From NCBI GenBank assembly GCA_007132365.1, contig SLOS01000409.1, positions 1 to 32,113 on the forward strand: a stretch of 32,113 bases of DNA. The letters run 5' to 3'. A model generated the notes under the pieces. It saw only the letters and a list, made by a program, of their open reading frames with translations, had not been told where the DNA came from and searched no databases. Within the stretch, counting starts at the first letter, position 1; each line of letters begins with the position of its first letter. A program made the position numbers and the translations under genes. Shown here in pieces: positions 24,278 to 32,113 of this stretch. Origin of the DNA: Bacteroidales bacterium (lineage in GTDB: Bacteria; Bacteroidota; Bacteroidia; Bacteroidales; PUMT01).

Positions 24278-25636
24278 TCAGGTAAAAGCCGGCCTCAAAA
24301 CCTTGGGCTTAAGGTCTGTAAGGTCTCCGATATTTACAGGCCTGCCTTCGGCAATACTCTTTCTTGCGGCAACACCTATCAAAATTGACATGACCCCGTC
24401 GCGAACTCCTGCCTGTTGTCCCAAAGGATCAGGCATACCGGGATCCTTGAACAGTTTGTCGTTCATTATGGGATCGCCTCCCCAGTGGCCTCCACTGGCA
24501 AACGGAACCCTGATAACTTCAGCCGGTTTGTTATTGTAAATCCTGACAGGAGTGAAGGTAAGATCTGTATGATCCTTGCGCGGATATCCCAGTACCCTTG
24601 CCTCGAGCCTGCCTTTGGTACCGTCGAATGCAATCCAGTAACCACTGAAGTCGGTGTCGGCAGTAAGCGAGTAATTCAGGTAAGTTCCATTAGCATATTC
24701 AACAATTGCCGAATGTTTGTCATGTATGTCTATCTGGTGTCGGAAAACACAATTATCCCTGATATAACCGTCATAATGCTCATTATCTGCATAAAGCCTT
24801 TTCAGCCAGTCATTGTCGTTGATGTTCCAGTAGTAGGGGCAACGTGAGGTATGCGCACAGTTCCTGCAGTTTTTACCGCGGAACGGTCCTTTGCTGCCAA
24901 ACCGTTCAAGTGTTCCTAATGCCTGAACCCGGACCGGCTCGGAGTTGATGAACCAGTTGGCCATATCAAAATGGTGGGTTGATTTATGCACCCAAAGGGT
25001 CCCGCCCCGGTTGCTTTCACCGTGCCAGCGCATCATATACGCCTGCAGGTGGGAATGGCTTATCTGCCAATGGAAGTCGACCGATCTGATATCTCCAATC
25101 AGCCCCTCCATGATCAGCTCCTTTATTTTCGCCCTGTACGGGGGATAACGGTAGTTGAATGTGACAATTACCCTTTTACCGTATTTTCTCTCGGCATCTA
25201 TTATCGCCTGTGCCTTTACTTCATCTATTGTAAGGGGCTTTTCGGTAATTATGTCGCATCCCATCTCCATCCCTTTTATTATCACTTCATGATGGGTCCT
25301 GTCCTCTGTCGTTACAATCAGGGTTTCCGGCCTCTGTTTTCTGATCATCTCTTCCAGGTCAGTGAATGTTGGACAACCGGCTCCAATTGCTTCAGCGGCC
25401 ACTTTCAGCCTCCCCGGATTAGTGTCGCACAATCCGACCATTTCAACATAATCGGAATAGTTCCGAAGCAGATCACGGCCATACATACCTGTGCCCCTGA
25501 CACCTGTTCCGACAAGGCCAATCCTTTTTTTCGTCCTGCGTGCTGCGGTTCCGCCAGTCATCCCTGTTACAGGGTTGATCATTAATGCCCCTGCAGCAGC
25601 TGCTCCCGTAGTGGTAATGAATTTTCTTCTGTCCAT
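24278..25636 (-). CDS. Tat-exported Gfo/Idh/MocA-family oxidoreductase with a cysteine cluster
   Basis: 452 residues. The N-terminus MDRRKFITTTGAAAAGALMI is a twin-arginine signal, so the enzyme is probably exported folded with its cofactor bound. The Rossmann motif RIGLVGTGVRGTGMYG follows at about 38-53, with EKPLTIDEVKA near 135 and the catalytic-region HKSTHHFDMANW near 215-228. An insertion then holds Cys257-x2-Cys260-x5-Cys266, and a further Cys lies some 30 residues later (RDNCVFRH). That is a possible metal-binding knot, absent from the cytosolic paralogue at 12751. Family knowledge: exported members in Bacteroidota include GH109-like NAD-dependent glycosidases; substrate unknown. It is a single gene divergent from the yhaO-like gene. 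Confidence 0.87.
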   Translation of the reverse strand: MDRRKFITTTGAAAAGALMINPVTGMTGGTAARRTKKRIGLVGTGVRGTGMYGRDLLRNYSDYVEMVGLCDTNPGRLKVAAEAIGAGCPTFTDLEEMIRKQRPETLIVTTEDRTHHEVIIKGMEMGCDIITEKPLTIDEVKAQAIIDAERKYGKRVIVTFNYRYPPYRAKIKELIMEGLIGDIRSVDFHWQISHSHLQAYMMRWHGESNRGGTLWVHKSTHHFDMANWFINSEPVRVQALGTLERFGSKGPFRGKNCRNCAHTSRCPYYWNINDNDWLKRLYADNEHYDGYIRDNCVFRHQIDIHDKHSAIVEYANGTYLNYSLTADTDFSGYWIAFDGTKGRLEARVLGYPRKDHTDLTFTPVRIYNNKPAEVIRVPFASGGHWGGDPIMNDKLFKDPGMPDPLGQQAGVRDGVMSILIGVAARKSIAEGRPVNIGDLTDLKPKVLRPAFT

Positions 25637-25807
25637 TTTGTTGATATTTAAGTTTGGAAATGGTGGTTAATTATATTTGGAATAATTATTTTAGTTCAAA
25701 ATATATGTCACGGTATCCCTGAATCAGTCTCGATAGCAGGTCAGCGTTATTAATTTCAGGGTTCTAATATAGGGTAAAATCAATTTGTAACAAAACTTTT
25801 TTAACTG

Positions 25808-27085
25808 GTGAAACTGAAATTCATACATACGGCAGATCTTCATCTTGATACTCCGTTCAAGGGTCTGGGGGACTGGAATCCAGGACTGGCAGGTAAGCTG
25901 AAGGATGCTACCTACAGGAGTTTCAGGAATATAATTGATCTTTCAATTTCTGAAAAGGTTGATTTCATTCTGATAGCCGGAGATATTTTCGACAGTGAAA
26001 TTATGAGCCTGGCTGCTCAGCTTAGATTTTTAGCCGAATTGAGGCGTTTGTCAGATAATAGTATTCCTGCGTATTTTATATGTGGAAATCATGACCACCT
26101 TGGGGCATGGGACAGAAGTTTTTCGCTTCCTCCCGGGGTTTTCCGGTTTGGTTCAACTGATGTGGAAAAGATGACTTACCTGCGCAACGGAGAGGCCATT
26201 GCCGATATTTATGGTATAAGCTACCAGGACAGTTACATAAAAGATAATCTTGCACCACTCTACATCAGAAGTAAGGATCCTGCACTTTTCTCAATAGCTA
26301 TGCTTCACGGTATGGCAGATATTGTCGGAAGGGATGAAAGATATGCACCATTCAGTTTAAGGGACCTTACAGAAAGGCCTTTTGATTACTGGGCTCTTGG
26401 TCATGTTCATAAAGGACGTGTTCTTAGTGATGATCCTGCAGTGGTATATCCAGGGAATCCTCAGGGCAGGGATTTTGGGGAAATAGGGCAGAAAGGATGT
26501 TGCATGGTTGAATTGGAACCAGGTGTGAAACCCGTTATTAAGTTTGTACCGGTTCAGCATGTAAGGTTCGAGGATCTGGATATAGACCTGACAGGGACAA
26601 ATGATATTTCCGTTTTAATGAACCTTATTGATGAAGCAAGGGATGCAATGGTAATCTCTGACAGGAATTCAAATTTTGTTCTCAGGATTTTGCTAACCGG
26701 CAGGACTGGGTTGCATAAATTGTTAAACAGACCCGGAGCAACAAAACAACTGCTCGAGGAGCTGAACACCGGGCAACTGGAATCGGAACCCTTTTCGTGG
26801 ATAGGCTCTGCAGAGGTAATGACCAGCATGCCCCTGGATATTGAAAATATAGGACAGGGCTCTGATTTTATTGCCGGAATTATTAAAAATATTGTGAGAT
26901 ATGAGAAGGATGGAGAGCTTCTTGCAGCACTTACCGGTAATCTTGAAAACGAGTTGCCTGCAGGGAGGATTTTCAGGGAGATAGATCATTTTTCAGAAAA
27001 TGAAAAGCAGGAGATCCTTGATAAGGCAAAATGGATTCTTCTGAGCAGGCTGGTGGATGAAGGTTCGTTCAATGACGGCTCCTGA
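25808..27085 (+). CDS. YhaO-like (SbcD/Mre11-related) DNA exonuclease subunit
   Basis: 425 residues with a GTG start at 25808, since no nearby in-frame ATG exists. The calcineurin-like phosphoesterase motifs are complete: HTADLHLD (Asp10, His12), AGDIFDS (Asp59), CGNHDH (Asn94, His95), MLHGM near 165, and LGHVHKG near 200, which together bind two metal ions. A C-terminal helical capping/adaptor region fills 280-425. Family knowledge: YhaO/SbcD nucleases pair with a coiled-coil ATPase to process DNA ends. The partner gene follows 39 bases later. A possible -7 box TATATTTG (25672-25679) has TTTG only 15 bases upstream, so the promoter is uncertain. No symbol is assigned, because YhaO and SbcD differ. 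Confidence 0.87.
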   Translation: MKLKFIHTADLHLDTPFKGLGDWNPGLAGKLKDATYRSFRNIIDLSISEKVDFILIAGDIFDSEIMSLAAQLRFLAELRRLSDNSIPAYFICGNHDHLGAWDRSFSLPPGVFRFGSTDVEKMTYLRNGEAIADIYGISYQDSYIKDNLAPLYIRSKDPALFSIAMLHGMADIVGRDERYAPFSLRDLTERPFDYWALGHVHKGRVLSDDPAVVYPGNPQGRDFGEIGQKGCCMVELEPGVKPVIKFVPVQHVRFEDLDIDLTGTNDISVLMNLIDEARDAMVISDRNSNFVLRILLTGRTGLHKLLNRPGATKQLLEELNTGQLESEPFSWIGSAEVMTSMPLDIENIGQGSDFIAGIIKNIVRYEKDGELLAALTGNLENELPAGRIFREIDHFSENEKQEILDKAKWILLSRLVDEGSFNDGS

Positions 27086-27124
27086 ATTTATGAACCTGAA
27101 TTTATAACAGATTCAAAATTCTGT

Positions 27125-29779
27125 ATGATAATCAAAAAGATCCATATTGACGGGTTTGGAATTTACAATGATTTTGAAATCGATAATTTCCGGAAGGGAC
27201 TGAATATCATAATTGGTAAAAACGAGGCTGGAAAAACAACCCTTCTGAGATTCCTGAGGTATACCCTCTTCGGTTACCCCAAGTTAAAGGAGCACAGAAT
27301 GGTTCCATTAAGGGGCGGTGCTCACGGAGGGAAAATCATGGGGGTACTGTCCTCCGGGAATGAAATTACAGTGGACAGAAAGGGAGACCGTGGGTTTACC
27401 CTTTACATGGCGGGCAGGGAATACAGCAATGAAGGGGATCTGCTGGAGCTTCTCGGGAATGCCTCTTCCTCACTTTATAACAATGTCTATGCATTTACAC
27501 TTGATGAACTTATTGGCCTGGAGTCGCTTACCAGGTCAGGGGTTGAGGACAAAATATTCAGTATAGGTATGGGGCTGGGTAATCTGTCCCTTGCAGATAT
27601 CGAGTCTGATATCAGGAGCCAGATCAATGATATTTATAAGAGTGCCGGGAAAAATCAGCAGATTCCCGTAATTTTGAAAAATATCGGGGAAATAAAATCC
27701 GAAATAGCTTTTAAACAGAATCTTCTACCTAAAAGGAAAGAACTTTCTGAGCAGCTTGGCCGGTTGGAGAGGGAAACTGCTGAGCTGGAAAATATGTCCA
27801 GGGAAAATACATCGGAAAAAAACAAGCTGGAGAATTATCTTAAATGTCATGACAGTGTTGTCAGACTAATGAGTATAAACAGGGAGCTTGACCAGTTGCC
27901 CGGCATACAGGATTATCCTGAAAACGGAATACAGGAACTTGAGCTGCGCGAGGAAAAAATAACCGATCTGAAGGAAAGACTTGAGAAGTTGAATGAGGGT
28001 GGTGGAAGTGAAAGGGGGCTGCCAGAACTTAAGGAGCTGGCCTGTTCATTATTTATTAACAAGGAACTTTTGGCTGAGTCGGGGAAAGTTGAGTACCTGA
28101 AGAATAACCTGACCGTATACCGGAATACCCTGCGTGATTTTGACCAGGACGAAATTGAGGTAAAAAAACTTGATGGAAGGATTAAGGCTTTACTGGAAAG
28201 TATTAATCCTGCCTGGTGCGGGGAAAGTGATATTTTATTGAAAGGAACTGAAATCCATAAAGCTGCCATCAGAGCCTTCCGGCAGGAACTTGAAGAGATA
28301 AAAAGAAAAAAGATCGCTGCCGAAGCACATGCCGAAGATCTCAGGTACAGGAAGAGCAATCTGAAAACTGCGAATATTGCGGTTATTGTTTCGCTGGTAT
28401 TCATTATTATCTCCATTCCTGCCTTTTATTATTCCCTGGTTATTCTAGGAGGTGCATTGGCCTTGTCAGGCATAGTTATATTTGCAGGGCGGAAGTCAAT
28501 TGCGGTCGATTACTCAGGGATTGAAACAAAAAAGAAGATTGAGGACCTGGAGGACCGGTTGCTGGGGATAACAGGCAAATACAGAAAATATTTTGCTGAC
28601 GAGCTGGGTATTACCGGTCCTGTGCCTCCCGAAGCAGCAGAAGAGGTAATTGCAGAGATAGATAAAGCAAGTGATTTAATAAGGCAGAAACAGTTAATTG
28701 AGGTGAGGCAGAAAGAACAAAGGGAGCCCCTGATCAGCGAATTCGAATCTGTGGCCCGTTCACTCCTTCCACTTGTGCCAGAGGCAGGCCAGGCTGATAA
28801 TATCGAAGTTCTTGTTCACCGGATCATTGCTGATTTCTCATCTTCACATGAAAAATTCATTCTGAAATCGGGATACGAAGATGAATTGAAACGAAAACTC
28901 AGTGAGGCAGAAAGCATAGAGAAAAAAATCACTGAAGCTATGGCAGGGATAAGATCTTTGCTCAAAACTGCCCGGGCTTCAGATCCTGATGAATTCAGAA
29001 AAAAATACAGACAGAATAATTATGTAAAACAACTTGTCGCGGATAAAAATAATGCGGAACAGACTATAGAAAGCATTATGGGCATTGGAAATTCTGCCGG
29101 CGTTCTTTCGTATTTCAGGACGAATGGAAAAGAACAGCTTGTCAGTGAGATAAAAAGACTGAAAACTGTTGTTGAAGATCTTAACCAAAGCCTCAGCGAC
29201 CGGCGAAGCAGGATTGGCGAATTCAGAAATGAGATCAAAAGAGTTGAGGAGGGATCTGATATGACCGCCACAATGACCGGACTTGAAACTGCAAGGTATG
29301 ATCTTGGAAATGCTGTTAGAAACTGGTTGGCAGGACGTATGGCTCTTGAATTGCTGTTTGAGGTGAGGGCGCAATATGAGAGGGAGAAACAGCCTGCCGT
29401 CATCAATAATGCTGCAAGGTTTTTCTCTGCCGTCACTGCCGGAAGGTATAACCGGCTGCATGTGTCAATAGGGGACAGGGATGTGCAGGTATATGATGAT
29501 AAGGGCATATTCAAAAAAACTCATCAGTTGAGCAGGGGTGCAAGGGAACAGCTTCTCCTGAGCTTGCGGCTGGGGTTTATTGAAGAATATGAAAAGCAGT
29601 CAGAACCCCTGCCATTGATAGCGGACGAGGTCCTGGTAAACTTTGATCCTCACAGGGCACGTCGGATGGCTGAGGTTATTTACGAATTTTCATCGGACCG
29701 GCAGATGCTCATGTTCAGCTGCCACCCTGAAACCATTGAATTGTTTGACAGGAAAAACATAAATATTATTGAGCTATAA
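27125..29779 (+). CDS. YhaN-like (SbcC-related) coiled-coil AAA ATPase
   Basis: 884 residues. Walker A is GKNEAGKTT (31-39) in an SMC/Rad50-type head. Long heptad-rich coiled coils run about 190-410 and 470-760, and the C-terminal head half has the ABC signature-like LSRGAREQLLLSLRLGF followed by the Walker B-like LPLIADEVLVNFD near 835. Two hydrophobic helices (about 415-455, around AVIVSLVFIIISIPAFYYSL) interrupt the coil at its apex, where SbcC/Rad50 has a zinc hook. This is typical of the YhaN branch and suggests that the apex touches or enters the membrane. It is the second gene of a pair with the YhaO-like nuclease. Role in DNA-end repair is inferred from the family. Confidence 0.86.
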   Translation: MIIKKIHIDGFGIYNDFEIDNFRKGLNIIIGKNEAGKTTLLRFLRYTLFGYPKLKEHRMVPLRGGAHGGKIMGVLSSGNEITVDRKGDRGFTLYMAGREYSNEGDLLELLGNASSSLYNNVYAFTLDELIGLESLTRSGVEDKIFSIGMGLGNLSLADIESDIRSQINDIYKSAGKNQQIPVILKNIGEIKSEIAFKQNLLPKRKELSEQLGRLERETAELENMSRENTSEKNKLENYLKCHDSVVRLMSINRELDQLPGIQDYPENGIQELELREEKITDLKERLEKLNEGGGSERGLPELKELACSLFINKELLAESGKVEYLKNNLTVYRNTLRDFDQDEIEVKKLDGRIKALLESINPAWCGESDILLKGTEIHKAAIRAFRQELEEIKRKKIAAEAHAEDLRYRKSNLKTANIAVIVSLVFIIISIPAFYYSLVILGGALALSGIVIFAGRKSIAVDYSGIETKKKIEDLEDRLLGITGKYRKYFADELGITGPVPPEAAEEVIAEIDKASDLIRQKQLIEVRQKEQREPLISEFESVARSLLPLVPEAGQADNIEVLVHRIIADFSSSHEKFILKSGYEDELKRKLSEAESIEKKITEAMAGIRSLLKTARASDPDEFRKKYRQNNYVKQLVADKNNAEQTIESIMGIGNSAGVLSYFRTNGKEQLVSEIKRLKTVVEDLNQSLSDRRSRIGEFRNEIKRVEEGSDMTATMTGLETARYDLGNAVRNWLAGRMALELLFEVRAQYEREKQPAVINNAARFFSAVTAGRYNRLHVSIGDRDVQVYDDKGIFKKTHQLSRGAREQLLLSLRLGFIEEYEKQSEPLPLIADEVLVNFDPHRARRMAEVIYEFSSDRQMLMFSCHPETIELFDRKNINIIEL

Positions 29780-29941
29780 ACTCAATTTTAAACCGGCAAT
29801 AATTCAGGCGTAAAAATTAACCAAAATATCCATTTCACCTGATATATTTAAATAAAGGCATATATCCATACTTATGTTTAAAAGTATTGTTGTAATTTTA
29901 CATTATTGATCCGGTTATCAACTACAAACTACAGACCCTTT

Positions 29942-30841
29942 ATGTACAAAATAATTTCAGGAATCTGGTTTTTCCTCTCAGTTCCGGCTCTGTTACTGTC
30001 TTGTAACTTGAATTTACGTGATACTGACCCGGATAAATATGCTGAACTTTTAGCAGAATGGGACTCCGTCAGGCTCCGGCATCTCAAATCACCCACAGGA
30101 TGGGTCAACCTGGCAGGGTTGTTCTGGTTGCAGGAGGGAGAGAACAGCATAGGATCTGCAGAGACTAACGATATAGTTTTTCCTCGCGGTCCGGGTGAGG
30201 TTGGTGTAATGATTCTTAATGGCCAGGATGTAGTTTTTACCCCTTCCGGGGAAATTAACATCAGGGCGGATGGTGATGATGTTTCACGTAATATCAGGAT
30301 ATTTGGCAGGAACAGGGATGCAGAACTGCTGACCGTCGATTCAATTGGGTTTTTTATAATAAAAAGGGGAGAAAGGATCGGTATCAGGCTGCGCGATTAC
30401 ATACATCCACGTCTGGATAAGTTACAGATTATTGACAGGTACCCCCCTGATCAGGGATGGATAATAAAGGCGAGATTTATTGAATCTGAGGATGAACTTA
30501 TTATAAGGGTCCCTGATGTTCTGGGAGAGATCAATGAAGAAAAAGCACCGGGAATACTTGAATTTGAATATGACGGAAAAGTTCGCAGGTTATACCCGAC
30601 AGGTACCAGAGATAACCTTTTTGTTATTTTTGCTGACGACACCAATGCACTTGATACCTACGGTGGTGGCCGTTTTCTGAGTGCAGGGGCTGTCGACAGC
30701 AACGGATATGTTCTCCTGGACTTCAACAAGGCCTATAATCCTCCCTGCGCTTTTTCACCATATGCAACCTGTCCCCTGCCTCCCGCGGAAAATTTCCTGC
30801 CGTTTGGAATAACGGCAGGGGAAAAGGCGGTTCATTATTAA
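29942..30841 (+). CDS. DUF1684-family lipoprotein
   Basis: 299 residues from the ATG at 29942. A TTG twelve codons earlier is in frame, but the ATG gives a clean lipoprotein signal ending LLSC (Cys21). DUF1684 landmarks are conserved: the opening W-x5-R with LKSPTGWVNLAGLFWLQEGE (about 50-70), NDIVFP, then the C-terminal block FAVFADDTN-like VIFADDTNALDTYGGGRFL, VLLDFNKAYNPPCAFSPYAT and CPLPPAENFLPFGITAGEKA. Family knowledge: DUF1684 proteins are widespread, often secreted, and have no settled function. The invariant Cys pair in NPPCAF and ATCPLPP is present. The 162-base gap upstream is AT-rich with no convincing promoter. It stands alone between the nuclease pair and the hemerythrin gene. 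Confidence 0.87.
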   Translation: MYKIISGIWFFLSVPALLLSCNLNLRDTDPDKYAELLAEWDSVRLRHLKSPTGWVNLAGLFWLQEGENSIGSAETNDIVFPRGPGEVGVMILNGQDVVFTPSGEINIRADGDDVSRNIRIFGRNRDAELLTVDSIGFFIIKRGERIGIRLRDYIHPRLDKLQIIDRYPPDQGWIIKARFIESEDELIIRVPDVLGEINEEKAPGILEFEYDGKVRRLYPTGTRDNLFVIFADDTNALDTYGGGRFLSAGAVDSNGYVLLDFNKAYNPPCAFSPYATCPLPPAENFLPFGITAGEKAVHY

Positions 30842-30937
30842 AGCTCCGGGTATGATATAATTCAACATTGATAAGATACCGGTTTGAATATGTAAATTTG
30901 CTGATTGATACCTGTAGTTCGAACTAAATTAATTTAT

Positions 30938-31654
30938 ATGGCTGAGCTGATCATTAACGGGCAGATGAAGTTATCGCATATTATCGACAAGGATAAGCGG
31001 GCTCTTGTGCTTTTCCCGCGGTTTGGCATTGAGCTGGGCTTTGGCGATAAAACAGTAGCCGGTCTTTGCAGGCAAAAAGGTATTGATCTGCAGTTTTTTC
31101 TGCTTATGGTCAATACTTTTCTCAACCCGGACTATTTTCCGGATAAACAATTGAAGAGTGTCGATGCAGACATGCTCATAGGGTATCTTGTTGAATCGCA
31201 TAATTTTTACCTTGAAGAGAGAATCCCCTATCTGCAGTCGCTGATTGCAAAATTCAAAGAGAGTGTTGACCATCCCGCTACTGCACAGCTGGAAAAATTC
31301 TTTGATCAGTATATAGTTGAAGTAAAAGATCATCTCGCATATGAGGATGAAACGGCGTTTCCCTATATGGCCATGATATCGGCCTATAAAAAAAGGTCTG
31401 ATGTGCCGGCCGGCCAAATTGATTATTCAGTCGGTGTTTTTGAAGAGAGGCATGATAATATCCAGGAGAAGCTTTCCGATCTGAAAAATCTTCTCGTGAA
31501 GTATTTCCCTCCTGCTAACGACCGGTATATCAGGATAAGGTTGCTCAATGAGCTTATAGATTTTGAGGATGATCTTATCAATCATGCCCGTATAGAAGAT
31601 AAGGTCCTTATACCGGTAGTGAAGCAACTGGAGGAGCAGCTTAAGTTGATCTGA
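30938..31654 (+). CDS. Hemerythrin-domain protein, RIC/YtfE/ScdA-like
   Basis: 238 residues from the ATG at 30938; the in-frame TTG at 30905 is less likely. The N-terminal part (FPRFGIELGFGDKTVAGLCR) matches the ScdA_N/DUF542 pattern, but the Cys-Cys normally found there (YCCGG) is replaced. The C-terminal half is a four-helix hemerythrin domain with candidate iron ligands in ESHNFYLEER, VKDHLAYEDETAF, EERHDNIQEK and LINHARIEDKVL, i.e. the His and His-x3-Glu pattern repeated twice. Family knowledge: RIC proteins are di-iron proteins linked to nitric-oxide or oxidative stress and repair of iron-sulfur clusters. The regulator gene begins 7 bases later, so they form an operon. The missing cysteines leave its exact role open. 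Confidence 0.82.
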   Translation: MAELIINGQMKLSHIIDKDKRALVLFPRFGIELGFGDKTVAGLCRQKGIDLQFFLLMVNTFLNPDYFPDKQLKSVDADMLIGYLVESHNFYLEERIPYLQSLIAKFKESVDHPATAQLEKFFDQYIVEVKDHLAYEDETAFPYMAMISAYKKRSDVPAGQIDYSVGVFEERHDNIQEKLSDLKNLLVKYFPPANDRYIRIRLLNELIDFEDDLINHARIEDKVLIPVVKQLEEQLKLI

Positions 31655-31661
31655 TGTTACA

Positions 31662-32113
31662 ATGGGAAAAACCATACTCATAATAGAGCAGTCGGAGGTT
31701 GTAAGAAAGGGCCTTATAAAGGTTATCGGTAGTTTTAACTTTTTTTCCGATATACATGAAGTGGCATGTAATACGAATATAGAATCATCAGTTATCAGAT
31801 TCGAACCCGATATTCTGGTTATAAATCCCATCCTGCTGAAACCAGGTTTGACGGAATGGCTTAAGGAGAACCGAAATAGCCGGATCAGAGTTGCTGCAAT
31901 TGTTTATACCCTTTTTGATGATGAACTTAAAAACCTTTTTGATGAGATAATTCAGATCGGGGATACAAGGCTTAAAATTAAAAACAAGCTTGAATCCCTT
32001 ATAAATAAACCTGCTGACCCCAGGCCGCAGGTACCTGATGAAACCCTTTCAAAACGCGAGAAAGATGTTGTAAAATTGCTGGCAAAAGGTTTGAGCAACA
32101 AGGAAATTTCAGA
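31662..32113 (+). CDS. LuxR/NarL-family regulator with a degenerate receiver domain (3' end outside window)
   Basis: 150 codons from the ATG at 31662 to the window edge; the tail of the HTH domain is missing. Residues 1-110 follow a receiver-like pattern (KTILIIEQSEVVRKGLIKVI, then FEPDILVINPIL), but the acidic pocket is reduced to Glu9 and the phospho-acceptor position is Asn55 instead of Asp. The C-terminal GerE/LuxR domain begins LSKREKDVVKLLAKGLSNKE. So it is probably a DNA-binding regulator not controlled by ordinary phosphorylation. It follows the hemerythrin gene by 7 bases, which suggests that the di-iron protein and the regulator share a signal, such as redox state or NO. That link is inferred. 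Confidence 0.85.
   Translation, partial: MGKTILIIEQSEVVRKGLIKVIGSFNFFSDIHEVACNTNIESSVIRFEPDILVINPILLKPGLTEWLKENRNSRIRVAAIVYTLFDDELKNLFDEIIQIGDTRLKIKNKLESLINKPADPRPQVPDETLSKREKDVVKLLAKGLSNKEIS

Noticed and set aside
25653..25679. Promoter for the YhaO-like gene (TTTG and TATATTTG)
   Set aside because: The spacer is 15 bases instead of about 19, and it lies about 130 bases upstream; not strong enough to annotate.
1..32113. tRNA, rRNA, CRISPR arrays, insertion sequences, phage genes
   Set aside because: No cloverleaf-like sequence, regular direct-repeat/spacer array, transposase or integrase reading frame was seen.

Overview
The window looks like chromosomal DNA of a Bacteroidota bacterium, probably near Bacteroidales/Marinilabiliales. 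The basis is family content and promoters. It carries a lipoprotein-type TamA (TamL) with a very long TamB, a GIN-domain lipoprotein, a PorE-like TPR/propeller protein, a PG0541-type RND accessory protein and an AsnA-type asparagine synthetase. Several genes are preceded by the Bacteroidota promoter form TTTG-N19-TAnnTTTG, and Shine-Dalgarno sequences are missing. I see no tRNA, rRNA, CRISPR array, insertion sequence or phage gene. Every gap between genes is shorter than 300 bases.

Minus-strand block, 1-9864: a truncated sodium/glutamate symporter (gltS), then asnA, then the outer-membrane pair tamL-tamB. Before asnA lies the clearest regulatory element of the window. It has a strong promoter, a short ORF with 9 to 11 asparagine codons, three mutually exclusive hairpins and an intrinsic terminator with nine U's ending 23 bases before the asnA start. 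This is a complete textbook transcription attenuator for asparagine.

Middle block, 10049-17077: a PQQ-type sugar dehydrogenase lipoprotein, a convergent GIN/DUF2807 lipoprotein, an unrecognised lipoprotein paired with a Gfo/Idh/MocA oxidoreductase, a TPR/PD40-propeller protein ending in two SPOR-like modules, and a UDP-GlcNAc 2-epimerase.

Efflux operon, 17159-23846: a consensus promoter drives a TetR regulator, a TolC-type channel, a lipoprotein membrane-fusion protein, an HAE1-type RND pump and a small PII-like PG0541-family protein. Hairpin-rich spacers then flank a short pterin-4a-carbinolamine dehydratase.

Right block, 24278-32113: a Tat-exported Gfo/Idh/MocA oxidoreductase with a cysteine cluster on the minus strand; a YhaO/YhaN-like (SbcD/SbcC-related) nuclease-ATPase pair; a DUF1684 lipoprotein; and a hemerythrin/RIC-like protein followed 7 bases later by a LuxR-type regulator whose receiver domain lacks the phospho-acceptor Asp. 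That last gene is cut by the window edge.
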